A DNA stretch of 51,546 nucleotides, taken from positions 1-51,546 of the forward strand of contig JAFDYC010000010.1 of NCBI GenBank assembly GCA_018267625.1, in the 5' to 3' direction. Numbering within the stretch: the stretch's first letter is position 1; each line of letters opens with the position of its first letter. A model generated the notes under the pieces. The model was not told the origin of the DNA. It saw only the letters and a program-made list of their open reading frames with translations, and made no database searches. The translations under genes were made by a program, and so were the position numbers. The DNA comes from Bacteroidota bacterium (GTDB taxonomy: Bacteria; Bacteroidota; Bacteroidia; Chitinophagales; Chitinophagaceae). Positions 43,668 to 50,636 of this stretch are shown one piece after another.

Positions 43668-44756
43668 ATGAGCATTCAAAACAACTATGTGGCCATTATG
43701 GCCGGAGGCATTGGCAGCCGATTCTGGCCTGAGAGTCGCGCCGCGAAACCAAAACAATTTCTCGACCTGTTGGGAACCGGCCGCTCCCTGATTCAATGGA
43801 CCTACCTCCGCTTCCGAACTATCTGCCCCAAGGAGAACATCTATTTCATCACCAATCAGCATTACATCGGGATGCTCAAAGAGCAAATCCCGGAAATCTC
43901 AGACGACAATATCATCTCCGAGCCCTCCCGAAAAAACACAGCGCCCTGTGCGGCCTATTTCGCGCATAAGATGATAGCGAAAAATCCGAATGCCAACATC
44001 ATCATGTCGCCCGCAGACCATTTGATCATGGACGAGCGGGCCTTCGAACGAGCTATGTATGAAGCCCTCGATTATGTGGCCCACCACAGTGCACTGCTTA
44101 CTTTAGGCATTAAGCCGACCCGCCCGGACACGGGTTATGGCTACATCCAGATTGAAACCGAAAACACCTTAGACCACGGCGTGGCCCGGGTGAAAACCTT
44201 TACAGAAAAACCTTCCTTAGACCTCGCCCGCACCTTCTTGAAAAGTGGGGATTTCCTTTGGAATTCGGGCATCTTCATCTGGAATGTGCGCAGCATCCTT
44301 GAAGCCTTTGAGAAATTTCTGCCGGAGCTTAATGAAGTGTTTACTCAGGCAGAAGGGGCGTACAACACCGAACGGGAAGCCGGCATCATCGCCGAACTCT
44401 ACCCGCAATGCACCAATATCTCCATTGATTACGGCATCATGGAAAAGGCAAAAAATGTGTTCAGCATTCCGGCTTATTTCGGCTGGTGCGACCTCGGCAC
44501 CTGGGACAGTGCTTACGACAATTCCCAAAAGGATTATCTCGGCAATGCCGTCTATGGCAAAAACGTCATGGTGATTGATGCCAACGAGTGCATGATTAAA
44601 GCTCCGGATGATAAGCTGGTCGTAGTGCAGGGGCTCGACCAATTCGTACTCATTGACACCCCCGATGTGCTGCTCGTCTGCGAACGCGCCCGCGAACAAC
44701 AAATCAAAGATTATGTGGCCGAAGTGAAAAGAAACAAAGGTGATAAATATTTATAA
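43668..44756 (+). CDS. mannose-1-phosphate guanylyltransferase (GDP)
   Basis: The protein has 362 residues from ATG 43668. The nucleotidyltransferase motif is MAGGIGSRFWPESRAAKPKQ, with SPADHLI, DTGYGYIQ and FTEKPSLD. It forms GDP-mannose from mannose-1-phosphate and GTP for surface glycans. It lacks the C-terminal isomerase domain of bifunctional ManC, so it is the short form. An upstream TTG at 43632 is possible but the family starts at the ATG used here. Confidence 0.93.
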   Translation: MSIQNNYVAIMAGGIGSRFWPESRAAKPKQFLDLLGTGRSLIQWTYLRFRTICPKENIYFITNQHYIGMLKEQIPEISDDNIISEPSRKNTAPCAAYFAHKMIAKNPNANIIMSPADHLIMDERAFERAMYEALDYVAHHSALLTLGIKPTRPDTGYGYIQIETENTLDHGVARVKTFTEKPSLDLARTFLKSGDFLWNSGIFIWNVRSILEAFEKFLPELNEVFTQAEGAYNTEREAGIIAELYPQCTNISIDYGIMEKAKNVFSIPAYFGWCDLGTWDSAYDNSQKDYLGNAVYGKNVMVIDANECMIKAPDDKLVVVQGLDQFVLIDTPDVLLVCERAREQQIKDYVAEVKRNKGDKYL

Positions 44757-44848
44757 AGCGCAACCAGAAGCAAAACACCATGACGCGTAGGCTAATTACT
44801 TAACTTGGGCTCTTTCCCTATCTGTAATCCGATTGCTTCCCTTTTGCC

Positions 44849-45979
44849 GTGCATCAGTCCAAAGTTTCCATATTCAGCATCATGTCTGCCCTTGCAGCGC
44901 AGCATGGGGCCATCAACCTCTCCCAGGGTTTCCCGGACTTTGATATGGATGAACGCCTGATAGAGCTTGTGCATCAGGCCATGCAAAAAGGATTCAACCA
45001 ATATGCGCCTATGGCGGGCCTCTCCCTGCTGCGGTATGCCATCGCCGACGACTTCCTGAAACGCTACGAGCTGGATATTGACAGCGAATTAGAAATTACC
45101 ATCACCCCAGGAGCCACTTATGCCATCTACACGGCTTTGGCCTGCATCCTGCAAGCCGGCGATGAAGTAATCGTACTCGAACCAGCTTACGACAGCTACA
45201 TTCCCAATATCCTTCAATGTGGAGCTCGGCCTGTTTGTGTCCCATTAAAAGCACCAGATTTCCGGCCCGACTGGGACGAAATTCGCGGTGCCGTTAGCCC
45301 AAACACCCGGGCCATCATCATCAACGCTCCCCATAACCCTACCGGCTCCATTTTCGAACCCGAAGACTTAGAGGAATTAGCTAAAATAGCCGAGCGCTAC
45401 CAGCTCTATGTGGTTTCGGATGAGGTGTACGAACAACTCGTGTTCGATGGGCGCCGCCACCAAAGTGTACTGGCACATCCGGGTTTACGCAGCCGTTCCT
45501 TTGCCGTCTTTTCTTTCGGGAAATCCTTCCATTGCACCGGCTGGAAAATAGGCTATTGTATTGCCCCGGCAGCACTGAGCAATAAGTTCCGAAACCTGCA
45601 TCAATTCTTAGGATTTTCGGTCAGTACGCCCATGCAGAAAGGCCTCGCCGACTACCTGACCCTGCCCCAACGGGAAGTGCCGGGCATCCAGATGCAGGCA
45701 CGCCGCGATTTGTTTTTAAGGCAGATGAAAAAAACACCTTTCCGGCTGCTCCGGCCCGCCGCCGGCTCCTATTTTCAAATCCTTTCCTACGAAGGTATTT
45801 CCCCGATGGATGACCACAGTTTTGCCACCTGGCTTACCAAAACCTATGGTGTGGCTACCATTCCTGTTTCCGCCTTTTACAGCGATGGCCGCGATGACCA
45901 CCTGCTGCGTTTCTGCTTCGCCAAGAAAAATGAAACACTCGAGGCTGCGGCAGCCCGCCTGTCGTCCATCGTGATGTAA
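44849..45979 (+). CDS. pyridoxal phosphate aminotransferase (methionine/kynurenine type, YbdL-like)
   Basis: The protein has 376 residues of class I/II aminotransferases. NLSQGFPDFD and NQYAPMAG are near the N-terminus, NAPHNPTG includes Asn163, DEVYEQLVF includes Asp191 and Tyr194, and the Schiff-base Lys225 is in SFGKSFHCTGWKIGY. The sequence resembles YbdL/methionine aminotransferases and kynurenine-oxoglutarate transaminases. The GTG start at 44849 is forced: an in-frame TAA lies 24 bases upstream, and the next ATG cuts conserved sequence. Its link to the kynurenine genes at 4-6 kb is speculation. Confidence 0.88.
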   Translation: MHQSKVSIFSIMSALAAQHGAINLSQGFPDFDMDERLIELVHQAMQKGFNQYAPMAGLSLLRYAIADDFLKRYELDIDSELEITITPGATYAIYTALACILQAGDEVIVLEPAYDSYIPNILQCGARPVCVPLKAPDFRPDWDEIRGAVSPNTRAIIINAPHNPTGSIFEPEDLEELAKIAERYQLYVVSDEVYEQLVFDGRRHQSVLAHPGLRSRSFAVFSFGKSFHCTGWKIGYCIAPAALSNKFRNLHQFLGFSVSTPMQKGLADYLTLPQREVPGIQMQARRDLFLRQMKKTPFRLLRPAAGSYFQILSYEGISPMDDHSFATWLTKTYGVATIPVSAFYSDGRDDHLLRFCFAKKNETLEAAAARLSSIVM

Positions 45980-45991
45980 CCACTTAGTTCA

Positions 45992-45999
45992 GACATTTG
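45992..45999 (+). promoter_or_regulatory. -7-like box of the SUI1-family gene
   Basis: GACATTTG, one mismatch to TANNTTTG, lies four bases before the ATG at 46004. Confidence 0.3.
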
Positions 46000-46003
46000 A
46001 ACT

Positions 46004-46342
46004 ATGGCAAAAAACCGGCAGGGCCAGGGGGGCTTCGTCTATTCCACAAACCCTGATTTCAAACCCATAGACGAAGAGCAGGAAAGCCCGATAGAAAGCT
46101 TGCCCAAAGCAGCGCAAAAGTTGCGGGTGGTGCTGGATAAAAAGCAACGTGCCGGTAAGGTTGTCACCCTGGTGACCGGCTTTGTGGGGAAGCCTGAAGA
46201 CCTGCAGGCTCTGGGCAAAGATCTAAAGACCAAATGCGGCAGTGGCGGCAGCGTAAAAGAGGCGGAAATCCTGATTCAGGGCGACTATCGGGAGAAAATC
46301 ATTGGCTGGCTGAAAGCCTGGGGATATTCCAACGTGAAGTAG
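46004..46342 (+). CDS. SUI1/YciH-family translation initiation factor-like protein
   Basis: The protein has 112 residues. The SUI1 fold covers about 38-110: LRVVLDKKQRAGKVVTLVTGF, KTKCGSGGSVKEAEILIQGDY and a C-terminal KAWGYSNVK. It is the bacterial counterpart of eIF1. E. coli YciH affects start-codon selection fidelity in vitro. Here it may act on the non-Shine-Dalgarno starts common in this phylum, which is an inference. Confidence 0.92.
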   Translation: MAKNRQGQGGFVYSTNPDFKPIDEEQESPIESLPKAAQKLRVVLDKKQRAGKVVTLVTGFVGKPEDLQALGKDLKTKCGSGGSVKEAEILIQGDYREKIIGWLKAWGYSNVK

Positions 46343-46458
46343 ATCTTTTTGATTGCTGGTGTTGGAGCCTGGATATGCAGGATGCCGGGCAGAGAAAATT
46401 TTGCCGACAGACCCCTCCGGAATTACTAGAAATGATAGAGCAATAAACCGGCTGCAGA

Positions 46459-47061
46459 TTATTTCATGCCACGCTTGATGTCTTCCCAGGTCTGGTAGAG
46501 GCTTTCCTGGGCCGGGCGGTTTGCAGGCAGTTCATTCAGGGGCGCACAGGCAATCAGTGTTTCATGACAGTCAGCGGGGAGCTGCTGATACAGGCGTGTG
46601 CCAGCCGTTTTCCAGGCTATCATTTCATCACTCACTTCCTTAATCACCTTCCCCGGATTACCAACGACCAAAGAGCGCCGGGGCACCTGCATTTTGGCAG
46701 GTATAAAACTGAGCGCTCCGATGATGCTTTCATCGCCGATGATGGCCTCATCCATCAGCACGGAATTCATGCCTACTAAACAATTCTTCCCGATTTGCGC
46801 CCCATGAACGATGGCTCCATGCCCGATATGTGCTCCTGACTGAAGTAAGACCGTTACGCCAGGAAACATATGAATCGTACAATGCTCCTGCACGTTACAG
46901 CCCTCTTCGAGCACGATGCCGCCCCAGTCGCCACGGAGCGCTGCACCAGGGCCAATGTAGCAGTCTTTCCCAATGATGACATTGCCGGTGACAACAGCCT
47001 GTGGATGCACAAAGGCAGAAGGGTGCACCACGGGAATAAAGGATTTGAAGGCGTAAAACAT
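46459..47061 (-). CDS. gamma carbonic anhydrase-like hexapeptide-repeat protein (PaaY/YrdA family)
   Basis: The protein has 200 residues from ATG 47061. The left-handed beta-helix has hexapeptide repeats (AVVTGNVIIGKDCYIGPGA). The metal-site histidines are in EHCTIHMFPG and HIGHGAIVHG. After the helix comes the C-terminal alpha-helix region (VIKEVSDEMIAWKTAG). It may be a carbonic anhydrase or, like PaaY, a thioesterase. It follows the glycosyltransferase gene after 19 bases on the same strand. Confidence 0.88.
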   Translation of the reverse strand: MFYAFKSFIPVVHPSAFVHPQAVVTGNVIIGKDCYIGPGAALRGDWGGIVLEEGCNVQEHCTIHMFPGVTVLLQSGAHIGHGAIVHGAQIGKNCLVGMNSVLMDEAIIGDESIIGALSFIPAKMQVPRRSLVVGNPGKVIKEVSDEMIAWKTAGTRLYQQLPADCHETLIACAPLNELPANRPAQESLYQTWEDIKRGMK

Positions 47062-47080
47062 GAAATGAGTACTTGGAGAA

Positions 47081-48160
47081 TTAAAGCCGCGCCAGCCAGT
47101 CCTGAACAGCGGGCTCAAGCAGAGTGTTGTCTGAGGGAAGGCCGGTAGGTTGAAGAAGGGGTTTTAATCGGGCCTTTGCCAGTAGTTTTTTAAGGTCAAG
47201 ATTCCGCTGGGATGCCTCGTAAAATAAGCCTCGTTTCGAAAGAGCTTTTGCGAGGTAAGCTTGTTCTGTCTGGCCCGGAGTGGGAATCAAAATTGCCGGT
47301 TTCCCAAACGGGGCGAGGTCCATCAGTGTGGAATATCCACTGCGGCAAACCACCAGCGCAGCATCCCGGATAAATGCCTGAATTTGCCCGGCATCGGCTA
47401 AAGCATAGTGTTGGATATGAGCCGGAGCAGCCCGTGTAAATCCTTCTTTCCCTTCTACAAACACGATGGGCACATCGAGGATGCAGGCTTGATACCAGAG
47501 CTGTTCAGACAGCAGGCTTCGCTGCGGTTCCGGCCCGGAAAGCAGAATGAGCAGATGCTGCTGCTTTAAGGGCTGACGGACGGGTTCCAATTGGGACAAC
47601 CAGCCGATATAGCGCGCCTGCAGGGGCAATTTTTTTGGGTGCGAAAGCCGTCCTCCCAGGTTTTCAGGCCCTGGCAGGTCCGGTATCCAGACGCTTCCGA
47701 AACGTTGAAGAAAGGAATAATGAAGCCGCCGGACGGGAGCATCAGCCAAGGAGCCTAAACCCGTGAGGATATTCAGTTGGTGCGTCAGGATTACTGAGGG
47801 TTTCTCAGGATGCCAGAGGCCATAGCGGTTGTCGGAAATGATGGCGTCAATATGCTCTCGTTCCACAAAATTGGCGAGCCAGCGATGTTCTTCACGAATA
47901 CGATGAAACAGTCCCGGTACCTGGCGCAGGATGTGCAGTATCAAAGCCTGCCGGCCATAGCGTACATCGTAACCCATAAGCGGATGCAGGGCCAAATCCG
48001 GGAACTGCCCGCCAACTATTGCCTGCTGAATGTCATTTCCTGCAAAGACCACCGTATGCCCAAACTGCCTCAAGCATTTAATAATCGGGACACAACGTGT
48101 GGTATGTCCGAGGCCCCAGTCTAATGGAGCCACCAGAATTCTTTTGGCTGATAATGGCAT
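47081..48160 (-). CDS. glycosyltransferase of the MurG/GT28-like GT-B type
   Basis: The protein has 359 residues. The N-terminal Rossmann domain starts RILVAPLDWGLGHTTRCVPIIKCL, as in GT1/GT28 enzymes. The C-terminal donor-binding region is ALVVCRSGYSTLMDLAPFGKPAILIPTPGQTEQ. Proteins of this type in Bacteroidota are annotated only as glycosyltransferases; the sugar is not predictable. The gamma carbonic anhydrase-like gene follows directly. Its start is divergent from the small lipoprotein gene at 48219. Confidence 0.85.
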   Translation of the reverse strand: MPLSAKRILVAPLDWGLGHTTRCVPIIKCLRQFGHTVVFAGNDIQQAIVGGQFPDLALHPLMGYDVRYGRQALILHILRQVPGLFHRIREEHRWLANFVEREHIDAIISDNRYGLWHPEKPSVILTHQLNILTGLGSLADAPVRRLHYSFLQRFGSVWIPDLPGPENLGGRLSHPKKLPLQARYIGWLSQLEPVRQPLKQQHLLILLSGPEPQRSLLSEQLWYQACILDVPIVFVEGKEGFTRAAPAHIQHYALADAGQIQAFIRDAALVVCRSGYSTLMDLAPFGKPAILIPTPGQTEQAYLAKALSKRGLFYEASQRNLDLKKLLAKARLKPLLQPTGLPSDNTLLEPAVQDWLARL

Positions 48161-48184
48161 TTGCCGAAGTATGCCCGGTAAAAT

Positions 48185-48192
48185 TACCTTTG
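48185..48192 (+). promoter_or_regulatory. -7 promoter box of the small lipoprotein gene
   Basis: TACCTTTG is an exact TANNTTTG match, 26 bases before the ATG at 48219. On the other strand the overlapping bases read TAATTTTA, close to a box for the divergent glycosyltransferase gene. Confidence 0.45.
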
Positions 48193-48218
48193 AGGAAGAC
48201 CCGGCCTGAAAGAATACG

Positions 48219-48365
48219 ATGATTCAAAGAATATGGAATTGCCGCCCGCTCTACATCTTGCTTTTGGTTGCAGGATTGTTGCTGGCACAGAGTTGTAGTA
48301 CGACTAAAAAGTGTGGCTGTGGTGCCGACCTTAACCGTGTAAACCTACCCAGACGCTATCGCTAA
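48219..48365 (+). CDS. 48-residue cysteine-containing lipoprotein
   Basis: The reading frame is ATG 48219 to TAA 48363-48365. The product starts with a basic and hydrophobic signal (RIWNCRPLYILLLVAGLLLA) and a lipobox ending AQSC. The mature part is STTKKCGCGADLNRVNLPRRYR, about 23 residues with two further cysteines. Its size and cysteine pattern resemble very small lipoproteins found in Bacteroidota. Its function is unknown. A -7 box lies upstream, and a second small gene follows 26 bases later. Confidence 0.65.
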   Translation: MIQRIWNCRPLYILLLVAGLLLAQSCSTTKKCGCGADLNRVNLPRRYR

Positions 48366-48391
48366 TATCTTCACCCAGAAACGAACCGATT

Positions 48392-48634
48392 ATGTGGAGC
48401 GACCAAGACAAAGAATGGATGCATTACCTGAACGACATCATCGCTGCCGATGTAGCATCCGCCGTGTTTTTATCCACCTATATGCGCCATGCACTCCGTG
48501 GCCGCACCTTATCTGCCTACCATGAGGTAGCCGACTTGCAGCGCTATCGCCTCTACCGGAAAAGCAATAAGGTACTTTATGCTCTGAACCATCGGGCGCA
48601 CCTGCCTTTTGTCTTTGTGCTGGGTAAAAACTAA
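48392..48634 (+). CDS. 80-residue hypothetical protein
   Basis: The product reads MWSDQDKEWMHYLNDIIAADVASAVFLS at the start and is basic towards the end (RYRLYRKSNKVLYALNHRAHLP). It is probably a small soluble helical protein. It has no signal peptide and no recognised domain. A terminator follows 21 bases after the stop, so it and the small lipoprotein may form one transcript. Coding status is supported by position and length only. Confidence 0.5.
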   Translation: MWSDQDKEWMHYLNDIIAADVASAVFLSTYMRHALRGRTLSAYHEVADLQRYRLYRKSNKVLYALNHRAHLPFVFVLGKN

Positions 48635-48655
48635 ACCCGGCTCCCCACTCGATTC

Positions 48656-48679
48656 AACCACCCACGGGGTGGTTTTTTT
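48656..48679 (+). terminator. terminator of the two-gene small-protein unit
   Basis: An 8-bp stem (48656-48663 and 48667-48674, 3-base loop) is followed by TTTTT. Confidence 0.8.
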
Positions 48680-48799
48680 GCGCTTAGAGGGTAGAAAGGT
48701 TCTTGCTTTTTAAAATCGCAATCCTTTGCTTTGCAATCAACCCGTATCTTTCACGGCCTCTGCGGCAATGCCGCCCTTACCAAATATTTTCCTTACAAC

Positions 48800-49489
48800 A
48801 TGATAGAGCAAACGACATCAGCGGCCGCCGATACTCAAAACGTATCTCGCCGCCGCTTCCTCGGTTATGCCGGCGCTTTGGCCGGTGCCGGACTGCTCGC
48901 AGGCAGCCTCGCTTCTTGCAAGAAAAAAGATGACCCCTGGGAAGGCTCCGTAGATCTCGGTTCCGGAGACAATGGGCTGTTGAATATCGTCTTCATCATC
49001 ACCCAACTGCAAGCGGCCTTCTATGCTCAGGTGCTCCTGACTCCTTACATCGGTATGAACGCTCAGGAAGCAAAGCTGATTACCGACATGCGCAACCACG
49101 AAATCGCTAAACGTGAATTACTGCGTAAAGTGCTCAGTGGTGCTGCTGTTGCCGACATCAGCCCTGATTTCACCGGTATTGATTTCGCGAAGAGAACCGC
49201 TGCTTTAGATACCGCCAAACAATTGGAAGACCTCAGCGTGAGCAACCATAACGGCATTGCCAATATGCTCGGTTCTGCCGCTTATGTGGTGCTGAATGCC
49301 AAGATGGCTTCGGTCGAAGCCCGCCACTCCGCTGCCATACGCGACATGAGCGTCATGGGCAGCTTTGCCGATGCTTCCATGACGGCGGATAACGGCCTGG
49401 ACTTTATCCGCGACCCCCAGGGCGTACTCTCCCTGGCTAATGCCTACATGAAAGACCGTTTCAACCCATCCAACCTTTCCAAGAGCTAA
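48800..49489 (+). CDS. Tat-type lipoprotein with ferritin-like domain (degenerate metal site)
   Basis: The protein has 229 residues from ATG 48800. A twin-arginine motif (SRRRFLGYAGALAGAG) precedes the lipobox SLASC with Cys40. The four-helix ferritin-like domain (PF13668 type) follows at about 60-190. Helix 1 reads ITQLQAAFYAQ, with Gln69 and Gln71 where Glu is expected. Helix 2 has HEIAKRE, lacking the expected ExxH, while helix 4 has E173-A-R-H176. It is probably exported folded and tethered to a membrane, and may not bind iron. The second ferritin-like gene starts 21 bases later. Confidence 0.85.
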   Translation: MIEQTTSAAADTQNVSRRRFLGYAGALAGAGLLAGSLASCKKKDDPWEGSVDLGSGDNGLLNIVFIITQLQAAFYAQVLLTPYIGMNAQEAKLITDMRNHEIAKRELLRKVLSGAAVADISPDFTGIDFAKRTAALDTAKQLEDLSVSNHNGIANMLGSAAYVVLNAKMASVEARHSAAIRDMSVMGSFADASMTADNGLDFIRDPQGVLSLANAYMKDRFNPSNLSKS

Positions 49490-49510
49490 TCTTAATCGCA
49501 TTCCTGCCTC

Positions 49511-50386
49511 ATGAATTTTTCAAGCATACTCTCAGAAATCGAGCGGATAGATCCCGAAATCTATGAGCGTACCAGCCCACGCCGCACCCTCATCAAAAAC
49601 TGGACGCGCAAGGCCTCACTGGTAGCGCTTCCTTTCGCCATCGGCTCGCTGTTCAATAAGGCCTATGGCAAGACGAACAATGCAGTCTCAGATACCCTCC
49701 AGGCTGCTCTCATCTTTGAATTGCTGGAAGTTTCCCTCTACGGAAAAGCCATCCAGGCCACAAAGGTGAACCCGCCCGCTGCTCAGCTTATCCCCAGCAC
49801 CACGGGGATGGAATACCAGGCCATTGAAATGATCTGGAATCAGGAACAGGCACATGTAAATTTCCTGGCCAGCATCCTGCGTCAAATGGGTGTGACCCCA
49901 AACCTGCAACAAAATTTCGACCTTACCGGCGGCAGCGGTAGTGGCAGTGGCCAATTTGCCCAAGTACTCACCGACTATGGAACTTTCTTAGCCGTAGCGC
50001 AAATGCTGGAAGATACCGGGGTGCGCGCCTATAAAGGCCAAATGGCCAGCTTGCAGGAAGACCACGATATTCTGGCTTCCGCTATGCGCATCCACAGCAT
50101 GGAAGCACGCCACGCCGCACACATCCGCATGATGCGCAGCCAGACTCCCGGCCCCTTAGCCGACGGACAGGACATTCGCCCCTGGATTACCCTCAAGCAA
50201 AGCGGCATCAACTCTGGCGCCACACAAAGCGCCTACGATGGGGAAGAAAACACTTCCCAGATGAACATCGAAGTGGTCAACATTGCCGGCTTCGACATCC
50301 CGGATGTGTCCGCCAGCCAGGCTTTTGATGAGCCCCTCGATATGACCGCTGCACTCTCCGTCATCAACCCCTTCCTCGCACCCTGA
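49511..50386 (+). CDS. ferritin-like domain protein with complete predicted metal ligands
   Basis: The protein has 291 residues. A basic N-terminal region (RRTLIKNWTRKASLVALPFAIGSLF, residues 24-48) looks like a weak export signal or membrane anchor. The ferritin-like domain has Glu70 and Glu73, E112-Q-A-H115, Glu167 and E198-A-R-H201, a full diiron set. A Gly/Ser linker (140-147) separates the helix pairs. The C-terminal part (about 210-291) is unassigned. It is related to desiccation-associated ferritin-like proteins. It is co-transcribed with the degenerate partner upstream. Confidence 0.85.
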   Translation: MNFSSILSEIERIDPEIYERTSPRRTLIKNWTRKASLVALPFAIGSLFNKAYGKTNNAVSDTLQAALIFELLEVSLYGKAIQATKVNPPAAQLIPSTTGMEYQAIEMIWNQEQAHVNFLASILRQMGVTPNLQQNFDLTGGSGSGSGQFAQVLTDYGTFLAVAQMLEDTGVRAYKGQMASLQEDHDILASAMRIHSMEARHAAHIRMMRSQTPGPLADGQDIRPWITLKQSGINSGATQSAYDGEENTSQMNIEVVNIAGFDIPDVSASQAFDEPLDMTAALSVINPFLAP

Positions 50387-50403
50387 TCTTTTTAGAATCC
50401 TTG

Positions 50404-50436
50404 AAGCGGCACTCTTTTCGGGTGCCGCTTTTTTTT
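50404..50436 (+). terminator. terminator of the ferritin-like gene pair
   Basis: A 9-bp stem AAGCGGCAC/GTGCCGCTT (50404-50412 and 50422-50430) is followed by TTTTTT, 18 bases after the stop. Confidence 0.85.
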
Positions 50437-50477
50437 GAATGAGCTTATTTTTTTGTCAGCTACAGCTAACTACCCGG

Positions 50478-50527
50478 CATCCGTTGCGACGCTCCGTTCA
50501 TCTAGATTTCGCTAATCAGCTTTTCCC
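50478..50527. repeat. dispersed intergenic repeat, copy B
   Basis: It contains all four shared blocks: CATCCGTTGCG 50478-50488, CCGTTCATCTA 50494-50504, GATTTCGCT 50505-50513 and AGCTTTTCCC 50518-50527. Blocks one and three recur in copy A; blocks two and four recur with identical spacing in copy C. Confidence 0.45.
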
Positions 50528-50574
50528 GGAAGATGCAGCGTATGGTTCTTTGCATGGAACCAGAACGGCCACCT

Positions 50575-50610
50575 AAAAAAAGCCGCCTCCAAAAACTCCG
50601 GAGGCGGCTT
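50575..50610 (-). terminator. terminator of the adhesin-like gene
   Basis: An 11-bp stem (50580-50590 and 50600-50610) is followed on the minus strand by a T run, 26 bases after the stop. Confidence 0.85.
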
Positions 50611-50636
50611 CCTAAATGTGCTCTTGCATTCTCTTC

